DNA of 64,000 nucleotides from Pagrus major (Eukaryota > Chordata > Actinopteri > Spariformes > Sparidae), in the NCBI RefSeq assembly GCF_040436345.1, contig NC_133230.1:14146197-14210196 (forward strand). The letters run 5' to 3'. The notes below the pieces were generated by a model. The model made no database searches. It worked only from the letters and a program-made list of their open reading frames with translations, and was not told where the DNA came from. Each line of letters begins with the position of its first letter. The first letter of the stretch is position 1. The position numbers and the translations under genes were made by a program. This document shows, in pieces, positions 12,201 to 23,373 of the stretch.

Positions 12201-15200
12201 AATGAAAGTGCCACTGGAATGAGTCCTTAAACCCAGAAATAATTTTTGAATTGGTTTTCGATTATATGCCTGAAGTCTGTGGTTGACACCAACCATTTTG
12301 TTCTACAACATAAATAAGTCAGTAGAAACCCCACTTGTGTTTTTACGAAAGCTTAAGCGTCTTTAAAAGGGTGGTTGATGAGACTAAAGAGGTTGTCAGG
12401 GAACATTAAACACCATTATTCTGAACACAGACACTCACTTTTATCATTCTGGCGATTGCATTTTATGCTCAAAAATCATTAAAGTGGTATTTCTCTGTAA
12501 AGATTATCTTGCTGAGTCAAGTATCGTCATTTTTTCTGTAATATTTTTTGTTTCAGCCTGCTACCTAGTCATATTCATGCTTGTCCCGCACATATGACGA
12601 TCAGTAGCGAGCTAAACTCAAACTGTGAGCAAACAGAAATTAAGGGAGTCAAGGAAGGTAAAAATGAAAATTTCAAAAACACTAAAAACTTTGCTTCCAA
12701 CGGGAACTATCAGGATGAGCAGTACGTCGCAGGAGGAGAATATCCCAGTTGACAACATTGACTCTAGCATAAGTGCTAGTGGCTACTTAAGCAGCACCAC
12801 TGTAGCATTCACAGAACTTGCTAACGTTAGCAACAGCACAGAACAGTAAGGAGACATGACTTGACTTGAGTCATAATGACGGTACATGAAGAGTCTAATA
12901 CTTTCTGATGTAAAAAGTTTGAGAAACACTTCTCAGCCAGTAGCTTTACTGCAGAAAACATTGCATGTATTATCAATCTACATGAATGCACTGTAGCTAA
13001 CCTGTGCATAATGTTTCCATCATGTGTACATGTGTCTCAATGGAGCTATTTGACACCCAGTGGCAGGAGAGCAGCCAAGCGGGTCTCAGCCAGCCAGACA
13101 CCTCTGTGGCCCGGCAGTAGGAAGCGAACCATTGGTCGGGGTGATTAACCTTTGCAATGGGCCAATCAGACTGCAGTTCAGGAGGCTAATGACTTCCAGG
13201 TGTGTAACAGCACGCGCTGGACCCTCAGCCGGCTGGGTTGTCACCTTCATGTATGGAGATGAAAGAAAACAAGCGTAGCTGTCAGTCAATAGATGATTGT
13301 TAAAAAAAGGGCTGCGACCACTTTCCTCCGAGCCTCAATAAAGATTTGATGCACATTACAGAAATTGCTCATACTATCTCAGTGTTTGATTTCTCCCGTA
13401 CTCTTCAAAGAACGGCTTGAACTTTGTACAGGGTAGCAGAGATTCCATGAGACACATTGTTTAACGGCCTTTCACTAACCCTTCCAGAGAAATTTCCTCA
13501 TAGAGTTTCAGTATGACAGCAATATCCTCTGTTCGGAGTAACGTTGTGAAATGGGATGTGTCAGATAAAGACTGCAAACAGGCGACACGTTAGCGAATCT
13601 GAGGCCTCGCGCCAATCCCAGCCAGCTCCGCTGCGATCCAACACATCCTCTGCTGTGTGTTGGGAGAGTGGGACGCATATTTGGAAGAAGTCCATGTGAT
13701 CAATTTGAGTGCATTTAAATATGATGGCTTATTTATGTTTGCTTAACTTTTTTAAGGCGCTTTAGGGGGAAAAAAGCCCTAAGTAGCTCAGCATTTTGTG
13801 GCACGTCTTATGCAACAAAAGCTTGTGTTTGTAATACACATGATGTGTGAAGCCTGTAAAAAAAAAAAAGGTCTTAATATTTTTATAATGTTTGATAACA
13901 GTGTGCCTAAGATACAGTGCTAAAATCCTGGAAACCTAGTTTTACTTGGAAGCGCTCTCAGATAAACATATCTGATTCCTCACCTGACCCTGCAACAACT
14001 CATTTCCCACGTACACAGCTTGCAGCTGTAATACTCCAGAGCATAGACTCATTATGACTGAAACTGAATCTGCATCAAAGCCGGAGCGTTAAGCCGTTGG
14101 TGGTTTACCCAAATCACACACATACACACACATTTTCTCCCCTCGCGTACCCAAATGGTGTTTTAGTAATGTGAATAGTTTTGGTTTTATTTGTCCATTG
14201 TTTGACGTATCTCCATCAGAGACATTTGCATCCAAAGCGTATACAATACAGACTGTGTATTCTGCTACAGTGATTTCTAATAAAGTTAGCATGCTAACCG
14301 GCTAACCCCTAGCCAGTTTGTATGTCAAGAACACTCCCCTAATACGACTGCTAGCTGCCAGTTAACTTAGCTTACTAGCTAACGGCAGTCGCAGTTAGCG
14401 GTTACTCTGGGGATTTACTGCCCCCTGTTTTTGTTTGAATGAATTCAGTGCCCAATTCTGTGTTAACTGTCTGTCTGTAATGACTCCACCAAGTCATATT
14501 GACTTGACAGGTATTTGTGATCAGCAGATGTCTCAAAATCTGAGTAGATAAAACCAAACTGCATGACAATAAACCACCAAGGGCAAATGAAAAGATATAC
14601 TGTATCTTTGTAGTTTGGGTTAAATGATGACATGCACTGTTGCTACTTCAATTTTCTAAATATGACTAAAGATCACAAACAAATGGAGAAGAATGGAGAA
14701 GAATAAGATGGCAGGACACCAGCCTCCCTGTCATCAAGTAAACCTAAATTATATCCCTCATAGCTCAATATTTTGGTTAATAATAAGCCTTGACCAATCG
14801 CAATACAAATTTACTTTAACTGGAACCACTAGATGATCACGCATTGCCTGTTACGTCCCAGATCTGTCCGAGCGGATGTCTTTCCCCTGATACATTTTAA
14901 TCAACATGAATTACTAGACTCTCTCTGTCAATCTCTCTGTCTTTTCCCCTCTCATTCTTAGAAAACAGGCCTCAGGAAAAGCATCTCTTCCTCTTGAGTT
15001 CATTACTTTACCCATCTTTGGATTATCCCACTTATCATCCGAGTGCATAATGGATCCAGGCAGGAAAAACTGCAGATGTCAGCTGAGCTGGGGATTGTTG
15101 GTCTGGTAAATATATGCGGCGACCCCGGTAAACACAGCCGCTGACTATTTAAAGCACCCTGTCAAAGTGTCATGCTTAAAATCCCTGTTGATGATGTGCC

Positions 15201-18200
15201 TTGGCGATTCGTCCGCGCAACAGAGGTCGTAAGAGCTTTGGAAAATGGAGAGTGGATGTGCAGCGAAGTCTGGTCTTTATCAGAGCGGTAGCAGACCCCA
15301 TCCTTGACACTGCATGTTTTATTCCTCAGAATCGGGAATTAGCTGATAGAAGTCATGCTACTCGTAAGTGGAGCAGCACTGTTTACTCTTGACTGGGAAT
15401 TACATCTAAAGACATCTGTTGCCTTGAAGACAATGGTTAATACTTCAGCATGTGTCACAGATGACGTACTGTTCGCAGGAAGATATACGCACACGCAAGT
15501 GCTTATAATATACTCACAGGCTCTTATCCAAACTTGCCCATGTCTAGTGGTCATTTGGTGCCACTGATTAGACACATGACTCACCCTTACATTGTAGGCT
15601 TACACGTATTGGTTTAGTGGCTTTGTGAATTCCCCACAGTGACCTGCACTGCATTTACACAGCTGTCCAAATACAGAAGTCTTTCACGTTAAATGACTTT
15701 CTCTCCTGGGGAGTCGACCCGTCTCTTTCTTTGAGATGTTCAACCTGATGCCTCGAAGCCTCACTAACGCTGGAGGTGTTCAGCATCGACTCAAAGCATG
15801 AAATATTTTGTATTTGTTACATTCTCATCGGAAAAGAAACCCAAACTGGGTGCAAGGTTCACTACACGCCCTTGGTCCCCTGTTGTCCAGAAATGAACTC
15901 AGGAAATTGCTTTCGGTGAGAATGAACCTCATTGGCATGGTGCTGAGATCTCTTCTGTTGGGAGAAAGCAAAAGCTGAGAGAGCGTGAGAGAAACAAAAG
16001 ACTTTTAGTGTTTGTTGCGGCAGATGACGGGAAGGCGTGTTCTGATGGTAATGATAGAGCTGTCAGAAGGATGAAGGAATTGTCAGAGCCGCATGCAGCA
16101 ATTCCCCATCACACGACGAGTGAGTTCACAGTGGGACACACCCTGAGGAAATATGCTTCCAAGCTTTATATTAGTTTTAAATTTGTGCTTTGAACACTGA
16201 GTGCGTGATGGAATTCAGCTTGGGAGTGGCGACTTATCAGACCTATAGACTTGCTGTTTGTTGTCATATGAAATATTAATACTGTCTGTCTTGTCACCTT
16301 ACATTGGATGGAAAATGACCAGTTGATGCTCAACAGCTGTTTAGTAAATTAAAGCACAACTATTCAGTTTATACAGACCTGTATATCTGCATCCACTATG
16401 CATTAACAATAGCATGGGCTTTCTGTAGAATATGTTTTATCTGTGACAAATTTTCAGCATATTATATTGCAGAAAAAAGTCCTCATTTGCACAGAAAATA
16501 ATGCCGTAACTTTTTTGGAGTCGAGGAGGAATTGAGTAACATAACCAGGTATAGACACCATGACTCAACAATTAAAAGGTAATAGCGCTTCGAAAAAGAA
16601 AAAGTTAGAAAAGACACATATCATTTTAGTTTTTCCTGAACTAGAGCTTCGACAATGCCAGACGGATGACGGCAGGGTTTGTGTGTCTGTGTGTTTGAAT
16701 TCAGGTCAACTCACTAAATTCAGCACTCACCAGAGACTCCAGTTCCCCCTTCTTGTTCCCCCTCTCCTCTCTGTGACATGTATGTTCATCAAGTAAAGTA
16801 AGCAAGCAGTCAACATTAGCGTACATCAACACCTGCCAGTGGAGGTCACCTCCCCGGATCGCTGCTACAGTCGGGTTGATAAACAGGAGTGAAGATAAAA
16901 GTAATCTCTGAGTTGGTAAATGGCTCCATATCAGAGCAGCATCCAGTGTGACTCTGGGTGTTTATTACCTCCAGAAGGTCTGGCTCTGCACTCAACTCAT
17001 CTGCTCCGCATGGACCTCCCCACAAAACACTTGCAAATGCCTTTTTTATTCTTTTTTGATAGATAGCCCCCTAGTGGCAATTCAAACAAAACAACAAATC
17101 TTCCCTTCAACAATGTTAAAGTGAGTTGCCTCCTGTATGCCGATCGCAGCTTCAATCTCTATCCAGCAGCTTGAATCTCCTACCAGTGGTGATTGTTATA
17201 CATTCAACATGTTCAGTTTGGCTGGACCTAAGAGGACTGATATATTGTAGGTTCTGCACGGTATGCACTCTGCAGTTATTGCCTGCAGCGCTCTTACATG
17301 CTTTTCAAATATAAAATCTCTGATAAATGGCAAAAGATATATATGCACTGGCAGCAGAAATGCAGTATCATATGTTCAAAATCGCATCAGTTTCGTGAAA
17401 GGAATGTGTCATCATGAAAAGGAACGAACAGCAGGAACAATGTGCTTAAACACAAGGAGACAAGACGAGGGGAAATACCTGTCATCCAGCGTTGGATGGA
17501 TAATAGGTTTAACAGGTTGCTTGTTGCTCTTTCACTGTGCGTAGCTGTTACAGGGCAGTATTTTATGACTTCTTTGTTGTTGTGGTGTAAATTAACGTAC
17601 TGTAGGCCTTCAGATGGAAATGTGATTCCCAGACATTCCTTACACTACATGCTCTTTCCTCTCCCTCACTTTCCATCTGTATTTCTTTCATACGCTGCCT
17701 CTTTATCTTATATTCTCTCTGCCGCGTTAATGTTGTTCCAGGTGTTCTACATGTACTCAATCACAACAAGAAAATAAAGATCTCTCGGGGGGACATTTCT
17801 TGCAGCATGTTATGTCTTCTCGCTGTCTTTATTACTTGTACTGCTCACTCCACCGTACTCCTCTCCCCCCGTTCCTCTTCCTGATGTGTTTCCATGTCCT
17901 GACTCCCTCCTCTTCCCCCTCCTTGATGTGTTTCAGGCTGTTCCTGAAAAGCCACAGTGGGACTGCAGGCAGACAGAGCAGTCTAGTAATCCACGGAGCA
18001 GACTTCAGCACCAAGGACATGGACAATGACAACTGCATGTGCAAGTGTGCACTCATGCTCACGGGCGGTAAGTGAAGCCAAACAATGCATTACAGTGACA
18101 TATTCACCATAAAACTTGAGTATTGGTTTTGTTTTTCCACTATAAATTATATCTGTTACGATAACACTGCACTCACCAAAGTAATTGCTAAGATCAGGGA

Positions 18201-21200
18201 ACACGTCAAGAACACAGACAGAAAAATGAGTGATCAGACAATCAGATGACTTGTATCTCTGGTTGCCTGATAAATACAGGTCCAATATTCTCTTCACTTT
18301 TAACTCTATTTTTGGTCTCCACCAGCTGTTTAGCTGCTTAATGCTCCACTATGTTCACCAGTAAATCGCTTTTCTGACTCGCATGAAGTAGGACTTGCGT
18401 ATCAGCCTGCCATTGGCTGACTATTTCAGCTATCTGCAAGGACACCATTGCTACATCCTGAAATTAACACCACCAAAGACTATTGTGATATGTCTATTAG
18501 CGTCTAAGGATTCCCATTAGTTTATACCATGATATTACAAGACAAAGTGTTTATTCCCCTATACCAGAATGGTAATGGGTTCACCAAGGCCTAGACCTGT
18601 AGCTGGCTATGCAAGACTAGCTAGTCGATAACTTTGTCTACTATTTGATGCTGGTTAGGAAGAGTCTAGTCAGTTTATCAGAGCTTTAACTTAAAGATGC
18701 TAGTAAGTCCCATAAAACTGAGGGGTCTATAGAGTCAGGTGATATTCTCTGTAGGTTTGTCACAACCAATGACAGCTTTTACATGATATATAGTCTTCTG
18801 ATCCACTGTGAATGTAAAAAATACCGACTAGAGCAGCTTTACATTATAATTTCACCGTTGGCCTTCATTTTCTTATCATCCAAATAAGTTTAGCTAGCCT
18901 GCCTGCCTCGTCCAAGTTCTTGTTTTTCTTACCCCATCAGACTTCTCCACGGCGATGTCCTCTTACTTTCAGATTCCAGCAAATGACACGGGGAATACCA
19001 TGTTATTATTACCATTACAAATCATGGATTAAACTAGAATAAAAGGCCCAAGAAGTCATAAATCGGATTGATCCTTTAAGCATTTTCTTCTGAATTGAAT
19101 ACACAATGGCATGATGTAACTATCCCAAAAGCAGTTTTCTCTGATTGGCTTTACGACCAACCCCACAATGTTCATTGCCCAGTCATTAGTTCAGGTCATT
19201 ATGATCACAACCTACTCTTGCAACACATGCAATAGGCTAACGTGGCCACTTATACATCTATCTGCACCTATTAGCTTATATTCTACATCCCTCCCCAGTT
19301 GCGCTGTGGTTGGAAACAAGTGCCTTATAAAAATCCCTGGGCGCGGCACCAAGTGTCAGAGAGATTTAAAATGACTCTGCTTCTCCTGCTGTGTAAGTGG
19401 AGCCCGGTGACCCTCGCTGTCACCTCATGGCAGCTCTATTGCTGTGCAGCCCTGACCTGGTACTAATCAAGCATTTCTAAGTGCAGATTTGAGATCAACA
19501 TTACCTCTTAGGTCATTGTGAATGCAGTGGGTTAAAGGGAACTGGCATCTGATCACTGATCAACACCCCTGCCCCGATCTGATTCATAGCCTGCCTATGG
19601 CCAACCACAAAGGAAAGGCATGACAACATGTAGCCTGAGTCAAGGCTGGTCTGACCCCAGCTCTGGGATAGCTATAGTATGTTCAGTATATCATTTGATT
19701 TATTCCCTGCATTTACAAGAGCAGGGCTGACACCAAATGATGTAAGTGTCTGGACTATACAAGAGGAACATACTTCTCTGCTACATTTATGAGGACAATG
19801 CAGCATGCCGTGTCAAGAACACAGAGGAAAATATAATGTGGACACACACATACTGTAATGTATATATTTACCCAGCTCCAGAACATACAGTAGGGTTAAG
19901 GCACTGACAGTAGGAGGTAAGGGGGGGATCCCTCTATCATGAGAACAAACTGCACAAGGCGAGATTTCTTTTTCAATAGAAGACATCGCCGCTGTTTTTA
20001 CAAGTCAGTAAAAATCTCTGGTCTGGAAACGGAGAGCATACTGATCATAAATCCCAAAGGATTGCTGCTGTGCACGCTGAATGTTTATGTGGGTGTCGGC
20101 GGTTGTGTGGTCTGCAGTTTATCAACAAATGAGGGATGGCAAGAAGGATGTGTTCGCTGTATTCAGTATCGCAGTTTAAGGGGAAATATATAAGAAAACA
20201 GCAGGTTGCACAACACACATTTTGTGACATGCTGTTATCAAACTGCATCAAACTATCCTTAGGGTGTCTTGGGTGTTCAGAAAAATGTAAACCTACTGCT
20301 GTGAAACATGGGAAATTGGTGGGACACATAAAAATAATTATATAAATGATAAAATATAGATAAGAGGGGCAAAGTAAAAAAAAAATGTATATAACTAAAA
20401 AGGTATTTGGAGTCAAAGTAGGATTTTGCAAGGTGCCAAAACTGCCAGTGGGTTTGCAATTTGAAAATATTGACTATAGCAGCTTTAACCTTCCACATCT
20501 TCGGTCCATTTACAAAGATATCAAGTGCAGCAGGCGCCTCTGAAAGAGCTCGAGGGTCATTTCTCATTAAATTTAAATGTAAAAAAAATCAGCGCAGATC
20601 AAGTGCAATTTCACATTTGATTCCCACTGGCACCAGCATCCTGAAATTATATGCAGCCGCGGAAATGTAAGGAGGTGTCCCCCAGTTTCAGTGCTATGCT
20701 GCGTATGTGTCTTATGATGAAGTAGCAATCAAATGGAAATTCACATGTGTGATCCATGCCAGCAACAAGGGTGGAACATCGAGCCTGATTACTGACAGGT
20801 CTTGTGAAATGTCATACTGTCGGCCGCGTGGTATTCAGGTCTGAGAGGAGAGAGAGGAGAGGTGCTGCCATTTGTGGCTGTGTGACTGACACATGCCATT
20901 CCTCGCATATGTTCTATATCTGACTGTATCATTGAGGGTGTGTAAACTATATCAGATATAAGACTTGCCAGATTAGTAGGATGGAATAAATGTAATGGTC
21001 AGTAAATATCTGTTATCGGATACTTATGCTTGTAATAATAATAACAGACATAAGACAGACATGACACCATCACAGCCATAACATGAAACCAATATTGATT
21101 CTTTATGAATGTTTATGACTGTCCATTTGTCCATTATGTCACTTTTAATCCAAAGTTGACATTGTTTAAGATGTTCTTTGTTATGACAACTTGACATTAA

Positions 21201-22235
21201 CATTAAGTCAACATTGACTTGTTTTGAAGTAATATACTTAACTTATAACACATACATTACATGACTTACTACTATGTTACTACTTACGTAACTAAAATAC
21301 TTATTTTAACCCATACATGATCTTTTCCTAAACCTAACCAAGTAGTTTTAGGGTCTAAACCTAATCAAGTAGTTTTGGGGCCTAAACAAGTAGTTTCGGT
21401 GTTGTAACCTGAACAAGAAGTTTTAGGTTATTGCTATTTAGTCTTTTAGGTATGAGGATGTGTTGTTCATATATACACATATATAGCAGCTCAGAGTCCT
21501 TTACATTTAGTTGTATATATCAAAAAAGATTACAATATAATAAAAGTTGGCTGCCTCTCTGTACTTAACTGCTGATGCATTTAATACTGTAGTCTTCAAT
21601 GACCTAAGGCCTGAGTATAGAGTGGGAATGCTTTATTGGCTTTAATAATAAAACAACTGCTCTGAGTGTAAGCACATCCACCTTTCCTCTAAATACCAGA
21701 TGCACTGTACGTGAAGGAAATCATGAAATGTATCACCTTGGCAGTAGAATAAAAGTTTCCCATGCCATTCACAGGGCTGGAGCTCATGCACATGCACCCT
21801 TTGCTTTAAATAGAAAGAGGTACCGATGTGTTCAGCAACAGGTACTGGCATGCCAGTGAACCCAGTGACAGTAACACATTGAGCAGATAGCGGTGAAATG
21901 GTGTCTGAGCTACTGCCGTGCCCCTGTGGAAGAGGCCATGGGAAACTTTCAACCTTTACCAAGGACGTGTGACTTTATCTACACCTGAACATAATAGGAA
22001 TACTTTATCACCTAACTCTATAATTGATGTCCAAATTCAAATGTTTATGCCCTTGTCCTTTCTCTCTGCAGGTTGGTGGTTTGATGCCTGTGGCCCGTCC
22101 AACCTTAACGGCATGTACTTCACCCAAGGACAACACATAGGGAAGTTGAACGGTATCAAGTGGCACTACTTCAAGGGCCCCAGCTACTCGCTACGAGCCA
22201 CCGTCATGATGATCCGCCCCTTGGACTTCTCCTAG
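3076..22235 (+). CDS. angpt1: angiopoietin-1, C-terminal part (last three coding exons; gene continues left of window)
   Basis: Secreted glycoprotein ligand of the endothelial receptor Tie2/Tek, acting in vessel maturation and quiescence. Joining 3076-3242, 17937-18067 and 22072-22235 gives 153 residues plus stop, in frame across both junctions. They form the C-terminal two thirds of a fibrinogen-like domain. Visible landmarks are HWLGNEY, TSQRQY, YDRFQIGSEKQNYR, the calcium-site and cysteine segment STKDMDNDNCMCKC, GGWWFDACGPSNLNGMY, and the terminal MMIRPLDF. The choice of angpt1 over angpt2 rests on TSQRQY, EKQNYR, HGADFSTKD and KLNGIKWHYFKG, which match my memory of human ANGPT1 better than ANGPT2. 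The abra gene downstream repeats the human ANGPT1-ABRA neighbourhood. The N-terminal superclustering region and coiled coil are outside the window. One extra serine follows the usual terminal phenylalanine. No frameshift or stop is seen. Confidence 0.95.
3545..3770 (-). mobile_element. LINE (CR1/L2 clade-like) reverse-transcriptase C-terminal fragment, broken
   Basis: On the minus strand, 3759-3660 reads RKLKKANFP and then VNFNRGAIENILTGNITNWHG. This is the conserved end of the reverse-transcriptase region of CR1/L2-type LINEs (typically FYRxxIESILT..ITxWYG). Farther along, a different frame gives LPSGKRYCRTTR, the LPSGRRYR block of the same family. The fragment therefore carries a frameshift, and most of the sequence between the two blocks is missing. 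It starts about 300 bp after the angpt1 exon at 3076-3242, in antisense orientation. It is a dead remnant. Family assignment is from memory of the motif. Confidence 0.75.
3895..4310 (+). repeat. interspersed repeat, sister copy of 7736-8100
   Basis: It shares an order of blocks with 7736-8100: an atggctcca block near the start, and a block with gttttgtggactac, gactttccatcggcatgagg, gtagataatgac and an ending near atccttcaag. The matching right-end block at 8020-8100 reads gttttttggactaagg, actttccattgggatagagg, gatgatgac and atcctttaag. Both run in the same direction. No coding content is seen. Confidence 0.6.
4355..4440 (+). repeat. short interspersed repeat, also present near 30035-30140
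   Basis: The order ttagcatggctg, gttagcgttttgctcaaagc, cacagagctgctagcgtagc, tgtagat resembles 30050-30140 (agcatgctagc, acaaagcaccac, cgcagagccatcagcatggc, tgtagatgct). I recall this class as a common fish repeat. Confidence 0.5.
5936..5959 (+). repeat. (CA)n microsatellite
   Basis: An uninterrupted AC run of 24 bases. Confidence 0.95.
6991..7007 (+). repeat. (TC)n microsatellite
   Basis: An uninterrupted TC run of about eight units. Confidence 0.9.
7736..8100 (+). mobile_element. short element with TTTAAAGGA / TCCTTTAA ends (MITE-like)
   Basis: The left end reads atttaaaggaaaggtttaccc. The right end reads aacttatcctttaag, so the outer 8-9 bases are inverted repeats. The interior includes acatggctccatacagctct and a right-hand block shared with 4200-4310. 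There is no open frame of note. The size (365 bp) and termini fit a non-autonomous DNA transposon. Confidence 0.6.
9990..10540 (+). repeat. imperfect duplication of a repeat ending in cagacagacag
   Basis: Three related units are seen. Each has a ctgcatct or catgactgtat segment, a run like gtgctgacaaaaatc, and (in two) tccacagacagacagac. The first and third units continue into matching sequence, ctgcttctgtggtagttcccac near 10120-10141 and ccacttctgtgtgagttcccac near 10520-10541, about 400 bp apart. The tail style resembles 3' ends of fish SINEs or LINEs. Family not assigned. Confidence 0.6.
11151..11168 (+). repeat. poly-A run
   Basis: Eighteen consecutive A, possibly the tail of an old retroposon. 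No element body was recognised to its left. Confidence 0.9.
11682..11779. repeat. small inverted repeat, 25-bp arms
   Basis: The left arm tatggagtcatagg...gccataat (11682-11706) pairs with the right arm attatggc...ctatgactccata (about 11754-11779), with a few mismatches and a spacer of about 47 bp. It could be a tiny palindromic element. No flanking duplication was identified. Confidence 0.65.
17937..18067 (+). CDS. angpt1: angpt1 second-last coding exon, calcium-binding segment
   Basis: The exon is 131 bp between tttcag and gtaagt, and starts with the last base of the split Arg codon. It encodes LFLKSHSGTAG, then HGADFSTKD and DNDNCMCKC. The Asp/Asn run is the calcium-site region of fibrinogen-like domains, and the cysteines are the angiopoietin-type cluster. 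It ends on the first G of a Gly codon completed by the next exon. Confidence 0.95.
18068..22071 (+). other. angpt1: angpt1 last coding-region intron, 4.0 kb
   Basis: Begins gtaagt and ends tctctctgcag. No exon or RNA gene was found. Near 21310-21430 there is a tandem set of about three copies of a short word (cctaaacctaaccaagtagt and variants). This word belongs to a repeat found at several other places in the window. Confidence 0.8.
21310..21430 (+). repeat. local array of the 'ctaaacctaaccaagtagtttt' word
   Basis: Successive copies are cctaaacctaaccaagtagt, then tctaaacctaatcaagtagt, then cctaaacaagtagtttcggt, then a decayed copy. Related sequence occurs at 29315 and 49598 and, in the reverse direction, at 37655-37710, 56905-56960 and 59205-59250. 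Confidence 0.7.
22072..22235 (+). CDS. angpt1: angpt1 last coding exon, receptor-binding loop and stop
   Basis: The acceptor is tctctctgcag, and reading resumes as GT TGG TGG TTT GAT (GWWFD). The exon encodes ACGPSNLNGMYF, the loop TQGQHIGKLNG, IKWHYFKGPSYSLRA, and MMIRPLDFS before TAG at 22233-22235. This part carries the Tie2-contact P subdomain. The triplet TQG stands where human Ang1 has TAG and human Ang2 has PQR. Confidence 0.95.
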
Positions 22236-23373
22236 TCCTTTGAACGTCCGAACTTTCAACTTCCAAACGGCTATGTAGCACATTAGAGGGACGCTTCGTA
22301 TTTTATCCTCTTGTCTCATCTCATTTCGCAGGCCGCGGGAGTCACCTAATGAATCTTTTATTCAACCTTGTTGTTCCCCAGAGAAACTGCCGCTGCTGTT
22401 GCAACCTATTCTCCCACAATGAACCGAAAAGCAGCCATGGGGAGGAAGACAGTGCGTGGCATGATCCACCTGAACTGATTTCTGTTCTCAAACAGGAACT
22501 TGGCCTTATTTAAGGACAAATGCGTACAGGCGCGTTATCATCATGCCTACAATTTGCATTTCAACTTCTATGAGAATTCAAGCACGATGTCAAACCACAG
22601 TTTTCTTGGGGAGCTGCGTTGTAACAATATGGAGGACTTGAACTCTTCTGAATGTAAAGCAGCTATACCAGAGCAGCACTGACTCTTAAACTGCAGGACA
22701 GAGCTAATCTGGTCCGCTCCAAGGAGACGAATGAGAAATGTGGCTTTTTTTTTTATTAAACTGTTGCTCACAGAACGCAGCCCACAAATATTACGATTGT
22801 ATTATATATTGATTGTGTTTTTAGTATTATTTTTGTTATCCCAACTGTATACATTATCCAAAGTGAGATGTCTTTTGTACTGTACAGTGTATACTGAATT
22901 TCTGTCTGCATTATGTATAAAACACACGCTCAGTTTCAAAATGACCTTGCAATGCAAGTGTTTGGTAATAGGTAAGGGTCACTTATATTTGCTGGCAATT
23001 ACACACGAGCTGTCTTGACAGAGTGTGATTATTTTTAGAGTTCAAGATGTGAGGTTATTGGATTAGATTCTGGACTGAGATACATTTGCTTTTGTAGTTG
23101 GCCGAGAAACGACTAATAGCTGCCAAGGTTCAGATTGTGAGTGATCACCTTACCTCTGCTCAACATGAAAAACAAGGACATTAATTCAGCAGCGTATAAT
23201 AGGTGATACATAACCGTTACAGCTCGGTACGCCTGGGGGAAGAAAATGCACATTTGCATACACAAGTAATGCATATTTTAAAAAAATACACACAGATAAA
23301 TATATTACTGAGTGTAATGATGAAGTAGTTCATCATGATCCTTCCATTTTCACAAATATGTACAAGCTTATAT
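22236..23373 (+). other. angpt1: angpt1 3' untranslated region and downstream flank
   Basis: The sequence directly after the stop shows no further reading frame of interest. An ATTAAA hexamer at 22755-22760 is one possible polyadenylation signal, but no clear downstream GU-rich context was confirmed, and the true 3' end is not determined. The stretch ends at the left terminus of the foldback element. Confidence 0.55.

Larger units (their letters stand above)
3243..17936 (+). other. angpt1: angpt1 intron, 14.7 kb, repeat-rich
   Basis: No gene was found on either strand. It holds a CR1/L2-like LINE fragment (about 3545-3770), two related short elements (3895-4310 and 7736-8100), a copy of a repeat shared with 30 kb (4355-4440), CA and CT microsatellites (5936, 6991), duplicated units with cagacagacag tails (9990-10540), an A18 run (11151-11168) and a small inverted repeat (11682-11779). 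A stretch with two CCAAT boxes lies at 13130-13170. The rest shows nothing recognisable. Confidence 0.8.

Noticed and set aside
12620-12850. Ser/Thr-rich 74-codon frame (SSTSQEENIPVDN)
   Set aside because: No conserved motif, and it sits in the middle of the large angpt1 intron; chance is likely.
20045-20431. 128-codon minus-strand frame
   Set aside because: Phe/Ile/Tyr-rich translation typical of AT-rich non-coding DNA within the last angpt1 intron.
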